From Methylococcaceae bacterium (GTDB taxonomy: Bacteria > Pseudomonadota > Gammaproteobacteria > Methylococcales > Methylomonadaceae), in the NCBI GenBank assembly GCA_947506075.1, contig CANNNN010000135.1, positions 1 through 6,871 of the forward strand: 6,871 nucleotides of DNA, in the 5' to 3' direction. The notes beneath the pieces are model-generated. The model saw only the letters and a program-made list of their open reading frames with translations. It was not told the DNA's origin and ran no database searches. Every line of letters starts with the position of its first letter. Positions within the stretch are counted from its first letter, which is position 1. Both the position numbers and the translations under genes were made by a program. Below are positions 1 to 5,326 of this stretch, piece by piece.

Positions 1-47
1 TGATAGTGTGGCAGTTTGCCATGTGAAAGTAGGGAATTGCCAAGCTC
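1..47 (+). rRNA. rrf: 5S ribosomal RNA, 3' end (partial)
   Basis: Bases 1-47 align without gaps to the last 47 bases of E. coli 5S rRNA as I recall it. The shared blocks include TAGTGTGG, GAAAGTAGGGAA (GAGAGTAGGGAA in E. coli) and TGCCA. The differences in the hairpin (GGCAGTTTGCC instead of GGGGTCTCCCC) keep it paired, as expected for a real structural RNA. The 5' part lies outside the window. An intrinsic terminator begins within ten bases, so this is the end of an rRNA operon read toward the nitrate genes. The exact mature 3' end is uncertain by a few bases. Confidence 0.93.
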
Positions 48-54
48 TTAAATC

Positions 55-88
55 AAAAACCCAAGTCTAAACACTTGGGTTTTTTTTT
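55..88 (+). terminator. Intrinsic terminator of the rRNA operon
   Basis: A perfect hairpin pairs ACCCAAGT (59-66) with ACTTGGGT (73-80) around the six-base loop CTAAAC. The A-run before it and the T-run after it (80-88) extend the pairing and supply the U-tract. It lies just after the 5S end and should stop rRNA transcription before the nitrate operon. The A-tract on the left could also make it partly bidirectional. Confidence 0.93.
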
Positions 89-106
89 GGAAAAATTTTG
101 ATAACG

Positions 107-128
107 GGTAACTAAGCGGTAACTAAGC
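107..128. repeat. 11-bp tandem repeat, two copies
   Basis: GGTAACTAAGC occurs twice with no spacer (107-117 and 118-128), both copies exact. It lies shortly after the rRNA terminator. No function is evident; it may be simple replication slippage. Confidence 0.85.
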
Positions 129-141
129 ACTTACATCTGGT

Positions 142-170
142 AATGGCCTTTGTGAAATTTAAAGGCCGTT
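142..170. repeat. Inverted repeat with a 10-bp stem
   Basis: Bases 142-151 pair with 161-170 around a nine-base loop (152-160). The core GGCCTTT/AAAGGCC is perfect, and the outer three pairs include one G-U. No T-run follows, so it is not an obvious intrinsic terminator. It lies downstream of the rRNA terminator and could be a read-through processing hairpin or a protein-binding site. Confidence 0.7.
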
Positions 171-302
171 CGATAACTGGGACGATTGGCTACAACTAAT
201 AAACCCCTCTTCCAGTTGGGCTTAAAATATACGTGTGTTTTGACCTACATCCATAACGAATAACTAATTAGGTTTGATATTCGGTGGAGACGGGTGTCAG
301 CA

Positions 303-350
303 CATTCACTTTTGGTGCAAGCTGGTAGCTAAACGCACAGTTGCGATGCG
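303..350 (+). promoter_or_regulatory. Two candidate NtrC (NRI) enhancer sites
   Basis: The NtrC site consensus is GCAC, seven bases, GTGC. At 335-349 the sequence reads GCAC, seven bases, ATGC, matching seven of the eight fixed bases. At 303-319 the right half is a perfect GGTGCA but the left half is poor. The two centres (311 and 342) are 31 bp apart, about three helical turns, so both would face the same side of the DNA. They lie about 130 and 160 bp upstream of the predicted start. That spacing resembles the paired NtrC sites at enterobacterial glnA. The right-hand site is reasonable and the left-hand site is weak. Confidence 0.42.
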
Positions 351-446
351 GGCAACGCTAAATATAAACAAGCCGAACTTTTCTCAGTTCTCTCTAACTT
401 ATTATATTTCTTGGCTTAAACCTGCAAAATAATTATTTATAAACTT

Positions 447-462
447 TGGCGCAAGAATTGCT
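447..462 (+). promoter_or_regulatory. Sigma-54 (RpoN) promoter of the nitrate operon
   Basis: TTGGCGC, AAGAA, TTGCT matches the -24/-12 consensus TGGCAC-N5-TTGCW with one mismatch (A to G in the -24 box). The invariant GG (448-449) and GC (460-461) are exactly ten bases apart, as sigma-54 requires. Transcription is predicted to start near 473, five bases before the first leader hairpin. Sigma-54 promoters need an enhancer-binding activator, and NtrC-like sites lie upstream. This fits induction by nitrogen limitation. Confidence 0.8.
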
Positions 463-477
463 TTAACTAATGCAGGG

Positions 478-588
478 GCTCCAACGACGGAGCACTAAAA
501 AATCCGGGATCAATGGCGAACCCAAACAGACAAAGGCGTCTATCTTACTGAATACATTATGCATTCCGTAGGGTGGCGCTTTTTTTTT
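478..588 (+). promoter_or_regulatory. ANTAR-type two-hairpin antitermination leader
   Basis: Hairpin P1 pairs GCTCC (478-482) with GGAGC (489-493) around the hexaloop AACGAC. Hairpin P2 pairs AGAC (528-531) with GTCT (538-541) around the hexaloop AAAGGC. Both loops have A at position 1 and G at position 4, the known signature of RNAs bound by ANTAR-domain proteins (NasR of Klebsiella, NasT, EutV, AmiR). The 3' arm and part of the loop of P2 (535-541) are also the start of the 5' strand of the terminator at 535-588, so P2 and the terminator exclude each other. Inference: a nitrate-responsive ANTAR protein stabilises P2 and lets polymerase continue into nrtA. The 34-base linker between P1 and P2 is rather long, and no ANTAR gene is in the window. 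Confidence 0.78.
535..588 (+). terminator. Leader attenuator terminator before nrtA
   Basis: The 5' strand 535-547 pairs with 569-580 in twelve pairs, four of them G-U, with U541 bulged. The inner loop (548-568) can fold further through GAAT/ATTC. Nine Ts follow (580-588). It ends 29 bases before the nrtA start codon. Because its 5' strand overlaps the second hexaloop hairpin, it looks like a regulated attenuator rather than the end of an upstream gene. Confidence 0.78.
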
Positions 589-617
589 GCTGATTTTTCA
601 AACTTGCTGAGGTTACT

Positions 618-2009
618 ATGAAACAAACCGGACAATTTACCAGTAAACACCGGCTTACGGTGCTGACCACCGTAGCCATCCTAGCCTTTGCACCCAATGC
701 CTTTGTGGCGGAAAAACTGGAAAAAGAAAGTTTAAAGCTGGGTTTTATCAAGCTGACCGATATGGCGCCGTTGGCAGTCGCGTTGGAAAAAGGCTATTTC
801 GAAGACGAAGGGCTTTCGGTACAACTGGAAGCGCAAGCCAACTGGAAGGTACTATTGGACCGTGTGGTTAGCGGCGAACTGGATGGTGCGCACATGCTGG
901 CGACCCTGCCGTTTGGCACAGCGATAGGTTACGGCACCAAGGCCGACATTGTCAGCGCGTTCACGCTGACTTTGAATGGCGATGCGATTACCGTCTCCAA
1001 CGAAGTCTGGAAACAAATGAAGCCACAGATTCCGGTTAAAGACGGCAAACTGGTACATCCTATTAAAGCAGACACCTTAAAACCGCTGCTGGAAAAATAC
1101 AAAGCGGCGGGTAAACCCTTCAACATGGCGATGACCTTCCCTGTTGGTACCCACAACATGAAGTTGCGTTACTGGCTGGCAGCCGGCGGCATCAAGCCTG
1201 GCTATTATGCTGCCCCTCAAGACACATCTGGCCAGATTGATGCCGAAGCGATGCTGTCAGTAACGCCTCCCCCACAAATGCCGTCGACGATGGACTCGGG
1301 CACGATAGTCGGCTACTGCGTCGGTGAACCTTGGAACCAACAGGCCGTATTTAAGGGCATCGGTGTGCCGGTCATCAGTGATTACGAGTTGATGAAAAAC
1401 AGCGCTGAAAAAATCTTCGGTGTGAACAAGGCCTGGGCCGACAAAAACCCCAATACACATAAAGCGGTTATTAAAGCTTTGATCCGCGCCTCAATGTGGC
1501 TGGATGCGGAGAGCAACAAAAATCGTAATGAAGGCGTGGAAATGTTGTCGCAAAAACAATATGTCGGCGCCGATTATGAAGTCCTAGCCAATAGCATGAA
1601 CGGCAGCTTTGAATATGAAAAAGGTGACAAGCGTGACTTGCCCGATTTCAACGTGTTCTTCCGTCATAACGGCTCTTACCCTTATTACAGTGATGCGATC
1701 TGGAGCCTGACCCAAATGCGCCGCTGGGGACAAATCAACGAATATAAAACCGATGCCTGGTATAGCGAAATCGCCAAACAGGTTTACCGTCCTGATGTTT
1801 ACATGGCGGCGGCCAAGGCACTGATTGCCGAAGGCAAAGCCAAAGCCACCGACTTTCCGGCTGACAATGAAACCGGCATTAAAGCGCCCAGCGCTGACTT
1901 CATCGATGGCGTGACTTTCGACGCCAGCAAGCCCAATGACTATCTGGCCAAATTTGCAATCGGCCTTAAGGGTAAGCAAAAAGTGGTCGGCGGCCAGGTG
2001 GTTGACTAG
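618..2009 (+). CDS. nrtA: Periplasmic nitrate-binding protein of an ABC transporter (NrtA/NasF family)
   Basis: This 463-residue protein belongs to the NrtA/CmpA/NasF solute-binding family, which captures nitrate (and nitrite) in the periplasm for NrtB. Residues 1-31 look like a Sec signal peptide: basic start, hydrophobic core VLTTVAILAFA, likely cut after AFVA. There is no lipobox cysteine, so it should be soluble, unlike cyanobacterial lipoprotein NrtA. Family motifs are GYFEDEGL (59-66), GTHNMKLRYWLAAGG (177-191), PPPQM (217-221) and CVGEPWN (234-240). By my recalled alignment, H179 and K265 match nitrate-pocket residues of Synechocystis NrtA. Lys at 265, where CmpA has Glu, favours nitrate over bicarbonate. 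An insertion of about 14 residues near 196-212 separates it from the cyanobacterial protein. GAGG five bases before ATG supports the start. It is the first gene after the sigma-54 promoter and ANTAR-type leader. Confidence 0.92.
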   Translation: MKQTGQFTSKHRLTVLTTVAILAFAPNAFVAEKLEKESLKLGFIKLTDMAPLAVALEKGYFEDEGLSVQLEAQANWKVLLDRVVSGELDGAHMLATLPFGTAIGYGTKADIVSAFTLTLNGDAITVSNEVWKQMKPQIPVKDGKLVHPIKADTLKPLLEKYKAAGKPFNMAMTFPVGTHNMKLRYWLAAGGIKPGYYAAPQDTSGQIDAEAMLSVTPPPQMPSTMDSGTIVGYCVGEPWNQQAVFKGIGVPVISDYELMKNSAEKIFGVNKAWADKNPNTHKAVIKALIRASMWLDAESNKNRNEGVEMLSQKQYVGADYEVLANSMNGSFEYEKGDKRDLPDFNVFFRHNGSYPYYSDAIWSLTQMRRWGQINEYKTDAWYSEIAKQVYRPDVYMAAAKALIAEGKAKATDFPADNETGIKAPSADFIDGVTFDASKPNDYLAKFAIGLKGKQKVVGGQVVD

Positions 2010-2036
2010 TTTTGTTCCCACGCTCCGGTGTTCTTG

Positions 2037-2054
2037 TTCTAGTCGCGACTAGAA
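2037..2054. repeat. Perfect 18-bp palindrome between nrtA and the cupin gene
   Basis: TTCTAGTCG is followed directly by its reverse complement CGACTAGAA. It lies in the 69-base gap between nrtA and the cupin gene. In RNA it would form a short hairpin with a four- to six-base loop, which could protect the 3' end of nrtA mRNA. As DNA it could be a dimeric repressor or activator site. No T-run follows, so it is not an intrinsic terminator. Confidence 0.85.
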
Positions 2055-2078
2055 TTCTTACCGACCAAGGAAGAAATC

Positions 2079-2429
2079 ATGACAACGTCGAGAATATTCC
2101 GTAGTGCCGATTTTTTTCAAGCGACTGACGGTGAGCCCATACGTTCGGTCATTACCCAGTCTAAAGATGCCGTGGTAGTGGCCTGGCACATTAAACAGGG
2201 GCAAAAAATCCCGCTGCATGTACACCCGCAGGGACAGGATACCTGGACCCTATTAGCAGGCGAGGGTCACTATTATCTGGACAACATTGGAACAACCCGA
2301 CCGATAAGCAAGGGCGATGTCATCGTAGCCCATAGCGGCGAAGTCCATGGAGTATTTAACGACAAGCCCGAACCCTTGGTATTTATTTCGGTGGTCTCGC
2401 CTGCCGACGCCGGCTATCAAGCACTTTAA
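2079..2429 (+). CDS. Small single-domain cupin protein
   Basis: This 116-residue protein has one cupin (double-stranded beta-helix) domain and no signal peptide, so it is likely cytoplasmic. Motif 1 (41-61) reads G-x5-HVH-x4-D-x6-G, with D54 in place of the usual Glu. Motif 2 (79-94) reads G-x5-H-S-G-x2-H-x3-N, with H85 in place of the usual Pro. The expected metal ligands are H47, H49, H90 and perhaps D54. The substrate is unknown: cupins include enzymes, metal-bound sensors and binding proteins. The start is supported by AAGGAAG (2067-2073), five bases upstream. It lies between nrtA and nrtB in the same orientation and is probably cotranscribed. Its place within a nitrate transporter operon suggests a nitrogen-linked job, but that is inference from position alone. 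Confidence 0.88.
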   Translation: MTTSRIFRSADFFQATDGEPIRSVITQSKDAVVVAWHIKQGQKIPLHVHPQGQDTWTLLAGEGHYYLDNIGTTRPISKGDVIVAHSGEVHGVFNDKPEPLVFISVVSPADAGYQAL

Positions 2430-2479
2430 GTTAGCGAAAGTGTAAGTGCCCCTCTAAACAACGGATGTTGCTTTGGTGC

Positions 2480-2497
2480 AGGGATGCGCCCTTTTTT
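2480..2497 (+). terminator. Weak terminator-like hairpin between cupin and nrtB
   Basis: AGGG (2480-2483) pairs with CCCT (2489-2492) around ATGCG, followed by a run of six Ts (2492-2497). The stem is only four pairs, so it may act at most as a partial attenuator lowering nrtB expression relative to nrtA. I found no clear new promoter in the 109-base gap, so nrtB probably depends on read-through. Confidence 0.3.
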
Positions 2498-2538
2498 AAC
2501 CTTTATCTGATTTTCCACCTGTTTCAAAGGTACCGACT

Positions 2539-3555
2539 ATGCACAAGCGACTGATCAAATTTTTAAACATAACAGGGCTGACCTGGTTTGTTCCGCTGGT
2601 GAAAATAGCCGCCGGTGAAAATCCCTCACTGCAAATCAAGCAACTGTGGCTGATCATGGGCGTGCCGATATTCGCTTTTATGATCTTTCTGGGTCTGTGG
2701 AGTTTTTCCGCATCCAAGGTCAACACCAGTCTGGGCGCCATTCCCGGCCCTGCCGCTGTATGGCATGAAGCCTCAGGTCTGCTCGATGATCATTTTGCCG
2801 AACGCGCTAAAGAAACCGAGTATTACCAGCGCCAGCAAGTACGCAACGAGAAAAAACATGCTGAAGACCCAGAAGCTGAAATCAAAGTTCGTCCCTATAA
2901 CGGCCAGGCCACTTATCTGGACAAGATAAGCACCAGTCTGTACACGGTGTTTGCCGGTTTTGTGATTGCCACCCTGGTCGCGGTACCGCTCGGCTTGCTG
3001 TGCGGAATGAATCCACTCTTCAATACCGCAATCAATCCGCTGATCCAGATTTTCAAGCCGGTTTCACCGTTGGCCTGGCTGCCTATCGTCACGCTGGTGG
3101 TCAGCGCGCTTTATGTAACCGGTGATGACGCCTGGTTTGAAAAGTCATTTTTGACCTCCGCGATTACCGTCACCCTGTGTTCGCTGTGGCCGACGCTGAT
3201 CAACACCGCCGTTGGCGTGTCCTCGATAGACAAGGATCTGATCAATGTCGGTAAGGTGTTGCGGCTTAGCTGGAGCACCCAGATCAAGAAAATCATCCTG
3301 CCGTCCGCCTTGCCCTATATTTTTACCGGCATGCGTTTGTCGCTGGGCGTGGGCTGGATGGTGCTGATCGCGGCGGAAATGCTCGCGCAAAATCCGGGCC
3401 TGGGCAAATTCGTCTGGGATGAATTTCAGAACGGTAGCTCCAACTCCCTGGGTCGTATCATGGTCGCGGTATTTACGATAGGACTGATAGGCTTTGCGCT
3501 GGATCGCATCATGCACTCCTTACAAAATATCTTCTCGTTCGGTAGAACACTTTAA
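2539..3555 (+). CDS. nrtB: Nitrate ABC transporter permease (NrtB family)
   Basis: This 338-residue inner-membrane protein is a binding-protein-dependent permease of the NrtB/CmpB/SsuC type that forms the channel, probably as a homodimer. Hydrophobic segments lie near 36-56, 133-157, 180-194, 204-224, 265-283 and 305-322. The cytoplasmic EAA-type loop that docks on the ATPase is around 233-262 (NVGKVLRLS through ILPSALPYIFTGMR). It is longer than cyanobacterial NrtB, which is about 275 residues, because of an N-terminal extension and a charged segment at about 83-122 between the first and second helices. AAAGG (2526-2530), eight bases before ATG, supports the start. The stop is 12 bases before the ATPase gene, indicating tight coupling. 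The family also carries sulfonate, taurine and bicarbonate; nitrate is assigned from the neighbours. Confidence 0.92.
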   Translation: MHKRLIKFLNITGLTWFVPLVKIAAGENPSLQIKQLWLIMGVPIFAFMIFLGLWSFSASKVNTSLGAIPGPAAVWHEASGLLDDHFAERAKETEYYQRQQVRNEKKHAEDPEAEIKVRPYNGQATYLDKISTSLYTVFAGFVIATLVAVPLGLLCGMNPLFNTAINPLIQIFKPVSPLAWLPIVTLVVSALYVTGDDAWFEKSFLTSAITVTLCSLWPTLINTAVGVSSIDKDLINVGKVLRLSWSTQIKKIILPSALPYIFTGMRLSLGVGWMVLIAAEMLAQNPGLGKFVWDEFQNGSSNSLGRIMVAVFTIGLIGFALDRIMHSLQNIFSFGRTL

Positions 3556-3567
3556 CCAGGAGTCGTT

Positions 3568-5298
3568 ATGTCCGTCGTAAATATTAGCACTGTGCGCAAA
3601 CCTGCCCAGAGCAAGCCGCCTGCGCCATCAAACGATGCCTTTCAGCCTTTGCTGGAATTAAAATCGGTCTGTAAAAGCTATGGCGCAACCTCGATATTGA
3701 ACAACATCAACCTGAGCATCAAGGAAGGCGAGTTCGTCGCGATAGTCGGTTTTTCCGGCAGCGGCAAAACCACGCTGATTTCAACGATAGCAGGCCTAAT
3801 TCAGGCCGACAGCGGCGAGGTGCTCAAACAAGGCTTACCGATTACCGCGCCGGGACCGGATCGCGGCGTGGTCTTTCAGAACTATTCGCTGATGCCTTGG
3901 CTGACGGTGTTTGAAAACGTCGCACTGGCCGTCGATCAGATTTTTAAAGACTGGCCTGAGAAGCAGCGCCGTGCACATACCGAAAAATACGTCAGGATGG
4001 TAAATCTGGGCGCGGCGATGGACAAAAAGCCTGCCGAACTATCAGGCGGCATGCGCCAACGGGTCAATGTCGCCCGTGCCTTGGCCGCCAGTCCCGACAT
4101 TTTACTGCTCGACGAACCTCTCAGTGCGCTGGATGCGTTGACGCGGGGTAACTTGCAGGATGAAATTCTGCATATCTGGGAGCAGGAAAAGAAAACTGTT
4201 ATTTTAATCACCAACGATGTCGATGAGGCGATCTACATGGCGGATCGGGTTATTCCGCTTAATCCCGGTCCCGATGCGACCTTCGGCCCAGATTTTGTTA
4301 TCAATCTTGAGCGGCCAAGGGATAGAACCGCGTTAAACCATAACCCCGAATTTAAACGCTTACGTGCCGAAATCACCCGATATTTAATGGACATCGGCAT
4401 AGAAAAAAACCTGGGCCAGGCCCAGGATAAAATTGTTCTGCCCAAAATAAAGCCTAACACCGACGCTGACTGGAATCGTGCTTTACCAGTACTGCCGGAA
4501 AACGTAGCCCGCCCCCGTTACCTTGAGTTTTCAAAGCTGTCAAAAATCTATCCCACGCCTGACGGCAACAGCTCGGTCAAGGTCGTGGACGGTTTCGACC
4601 TGAAAATGAAAAAAGGCGAATTCATCTCTATCATCGGCCATTCCGGCTGCGGAAAATCCACGGTGTTATCGATGACAGCCGGCTTAAACAGCGTCTCCGA
4701 AGGAGTCATTATCCTGGACAACAAGGAAATTGACAGCGCAGGTCCCGATCGCGGCGTGGTGTTTCAAGCCCCCAGCTTGTTTCCCTGGCTGACCGCGTTT
4801 GAAAACGTAATGTTGGGTGTCGATAAAGTCTATCCGCATGCCTCCAAAGCAGAGCGGGAGGACATCGTCGGCTATTATTTAGCCCGCGTCGGCTTGGGCG
4901 ACTCGCTGCGCAAAAAAGCCGGCGATATGTCCAACGGCATGCGCCAGCGGGTCGGTATTGCCCGCGCTTTTGCCTTATCGCCCAAACTGCTGTTGCTGGA
5001 TGAGCCGTTCGGCATGCTGGATTCGTTGACCCGCTGGGAATTGCAGGAAGTGTTGATGGAAGTCTGGGACAGAACCCAGGTCACCGCGATCGTGGTCACC
5101 CATGATGTCGACGAGGCCATTTTGCTGGCGGATAGAGTGGTGATGATGACCAACGGCCCGCATGCCAAAATCGGCAAAATAGAAGAAATTGATTTGCCCA
5201 GACCGCGCAGCCGTAAAGCTTTGCTTGCACATCCGGATTATTACAAGTACCGGGAAAGCATCTTGAGCTTTCTGACCGAATGTGACCATAGCCATTAA
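3568..5298 (+). CDS. nrtCD: Fused double ATPase of the nitrate ABC transporter (NrtC-NrtD type)
   Basis: This 576-residue protein has two ABC ATPase domains in one chain, which hydrolyse ATP at the cytoplasmic face of NrtB. Domain 1 (about 29-250) has Walker A GFSGSGKTT (61-69), Q104, signature LSGGM (158-162), Walker B ILLLDE (178-183) and Asn216 where the switch His is expected (ITNDVDEA). Domain 2 (about 319-545) has Walker A GHSGCGKST (357-365), Q400, an altered signature MSNGM (454-458), Walker B LLLLDE (474-479) and His512. Composite site 1 (domain 1 Walker plus domain 2 signature) is therefore degenerate, while site 2 is canonical. Cyanobacterial NrtC instead carries a C-terminal NrtA-like domain, absent here. 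A Pro-rich tail (1-27) and a linker of about 70 residues flank domain 1. AGGAG (3558-3562), five bases before ATG, supports the start. Confidence 0.93.
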   Translation: MSVVNISTVRKPAQSKPPAPSNDAFQPLLELKSVCKSYGATSILNNINLSIKEGEFVAIVGFSGSGKTTLISTIAGLIQADSGEVLKQGLPITAPGPDRGVVFQNYSLMPWLTVFENVALAVDQIFKDWPEKQRRAHTEKYVRMVNLGAAMDKKPAELSGGMRQRVNVARALAASPDILLLDEPLSALDALTRGNLQDEILHIWEQEKKTVILITNDVDEAIYMADRVIPLNPGPDATFGPDFVINLERPRDRTALNHNPEFKRLRAEITRYLMDIGIEKNLGQAQDKIVLPKIKPNTDADWNRALPVLPENVARPRYLEFSKLSKIYPTPDGNSSVKVVDGFDLKMKKGEFISIIGHSGCGKSTVLSMTAGLNSVSEGVIILDNKEIDSAGPDRGVVFQAPSLFPWLTAFENVMLGVDKVYPHASKAEREDIVGYYLARVGLGDSLRKKAGDMSNGMRQRVGIARAFALSPKLLLLDEPFGMLDSLTRWELQEVLMEVWDRTQVTAIVVTHDVDEAILLADRVVMMTNGPHAKIGKIEEIDLPRPRSRKALLAHPDYYKYRESILSFLTECDHSH

Positions 5299-5316
5299 CA
5301 ATTTTAAACCACAATC

Positions 5317-5322
5317 AGGAGG
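5317..5322 (+). promoter_or_regulatory. Ribosome binding site that sets the porin start
   Basis: A full AGGAGG lies four bases before ATG 5327. This start yields a protein beginning directly with a basic, then hydrophobic, signal peptide. The longer frame from GTG 5282 would overlap the ATPase gene by 17 bases and put 15 extra residues before the signal peptide. Confidence 0.85.
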
Positions 5323-5326
5323 CTTT

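Larger units (their letters stand above)
89..446. other. Gene-free region upstream of the nitrate operon
   Basis: I see no convincing coding frame on either strand in these roughly 360 bases. They contain a two-copy 11-bp tandem repeat (107-128), a 10-bp-stem inverted repeat (142-170), two NtrC-like sites (303-350), a small inverted repeat GAACT/AGTTC (375-390) and an AT-rich stretch (about 391-446) next to the promoter. The AT-rich part is where a DNA-bending protein such as IHF would act at a sigma-54 promoter, but I found no good IHF consensus match. Confidence 0.7.

Noticed and set aside
300..318. GCAC at 300-303 with GTGC at 315-318 as an alternative NtrC site.
   Set aside because: The spacer is 11 bases instead of seven, which puts the half-sites out of phase.
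557..751. Open frame of 64 codons on the - strand overlapping the leader and the nrtA start.
   Set aside because: It covers the structured leader and the signal-peptide region of nrtA. No family motif is visible in it.
1584..2021. Open frame of 145 codons on the - strand.
   Set aside because: It is antisense to the well-supported nrtA 3' half and its translation resembles no family I know.
2465..2554. Small + strand open frame of 29 codons starting before nrtB and overlapping its first codons.
   Set aside because: It has no convincing ribosome binding site and runs through the terminator-like hairpin. A leader peptide role cannot be supported.
3859..4760. Shared 14-base block GATCGCGGCGTGGT at 3859 and 4747.
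   Set aside because: It encodes the same conserved DRGVVFQ stretch in the two related ATPase domains. It is explained by homology rather than by a separate repeat element.
618..5298. Alternative reading as a bicarbonate (CmpABCD) or sulfonate/taurine (Ssu/Tau) transporter.
   Set aside because: The binding protein has NrtA/NasF motifs and Lys at the position where CmpA has Glu. The sigma-54 promoter and ANTAR-type leader also fit nitrate. Substrate is still an inference.
5282..5326. Longer start (GTG 5282) for the porin gene.
   Set aside because: It overlaps the ATPase gene, lacks a ribosome binding site and places 15 residues before a clear signal peptide. ATG 5327 has a perfect AGGAGG four bases upstream.
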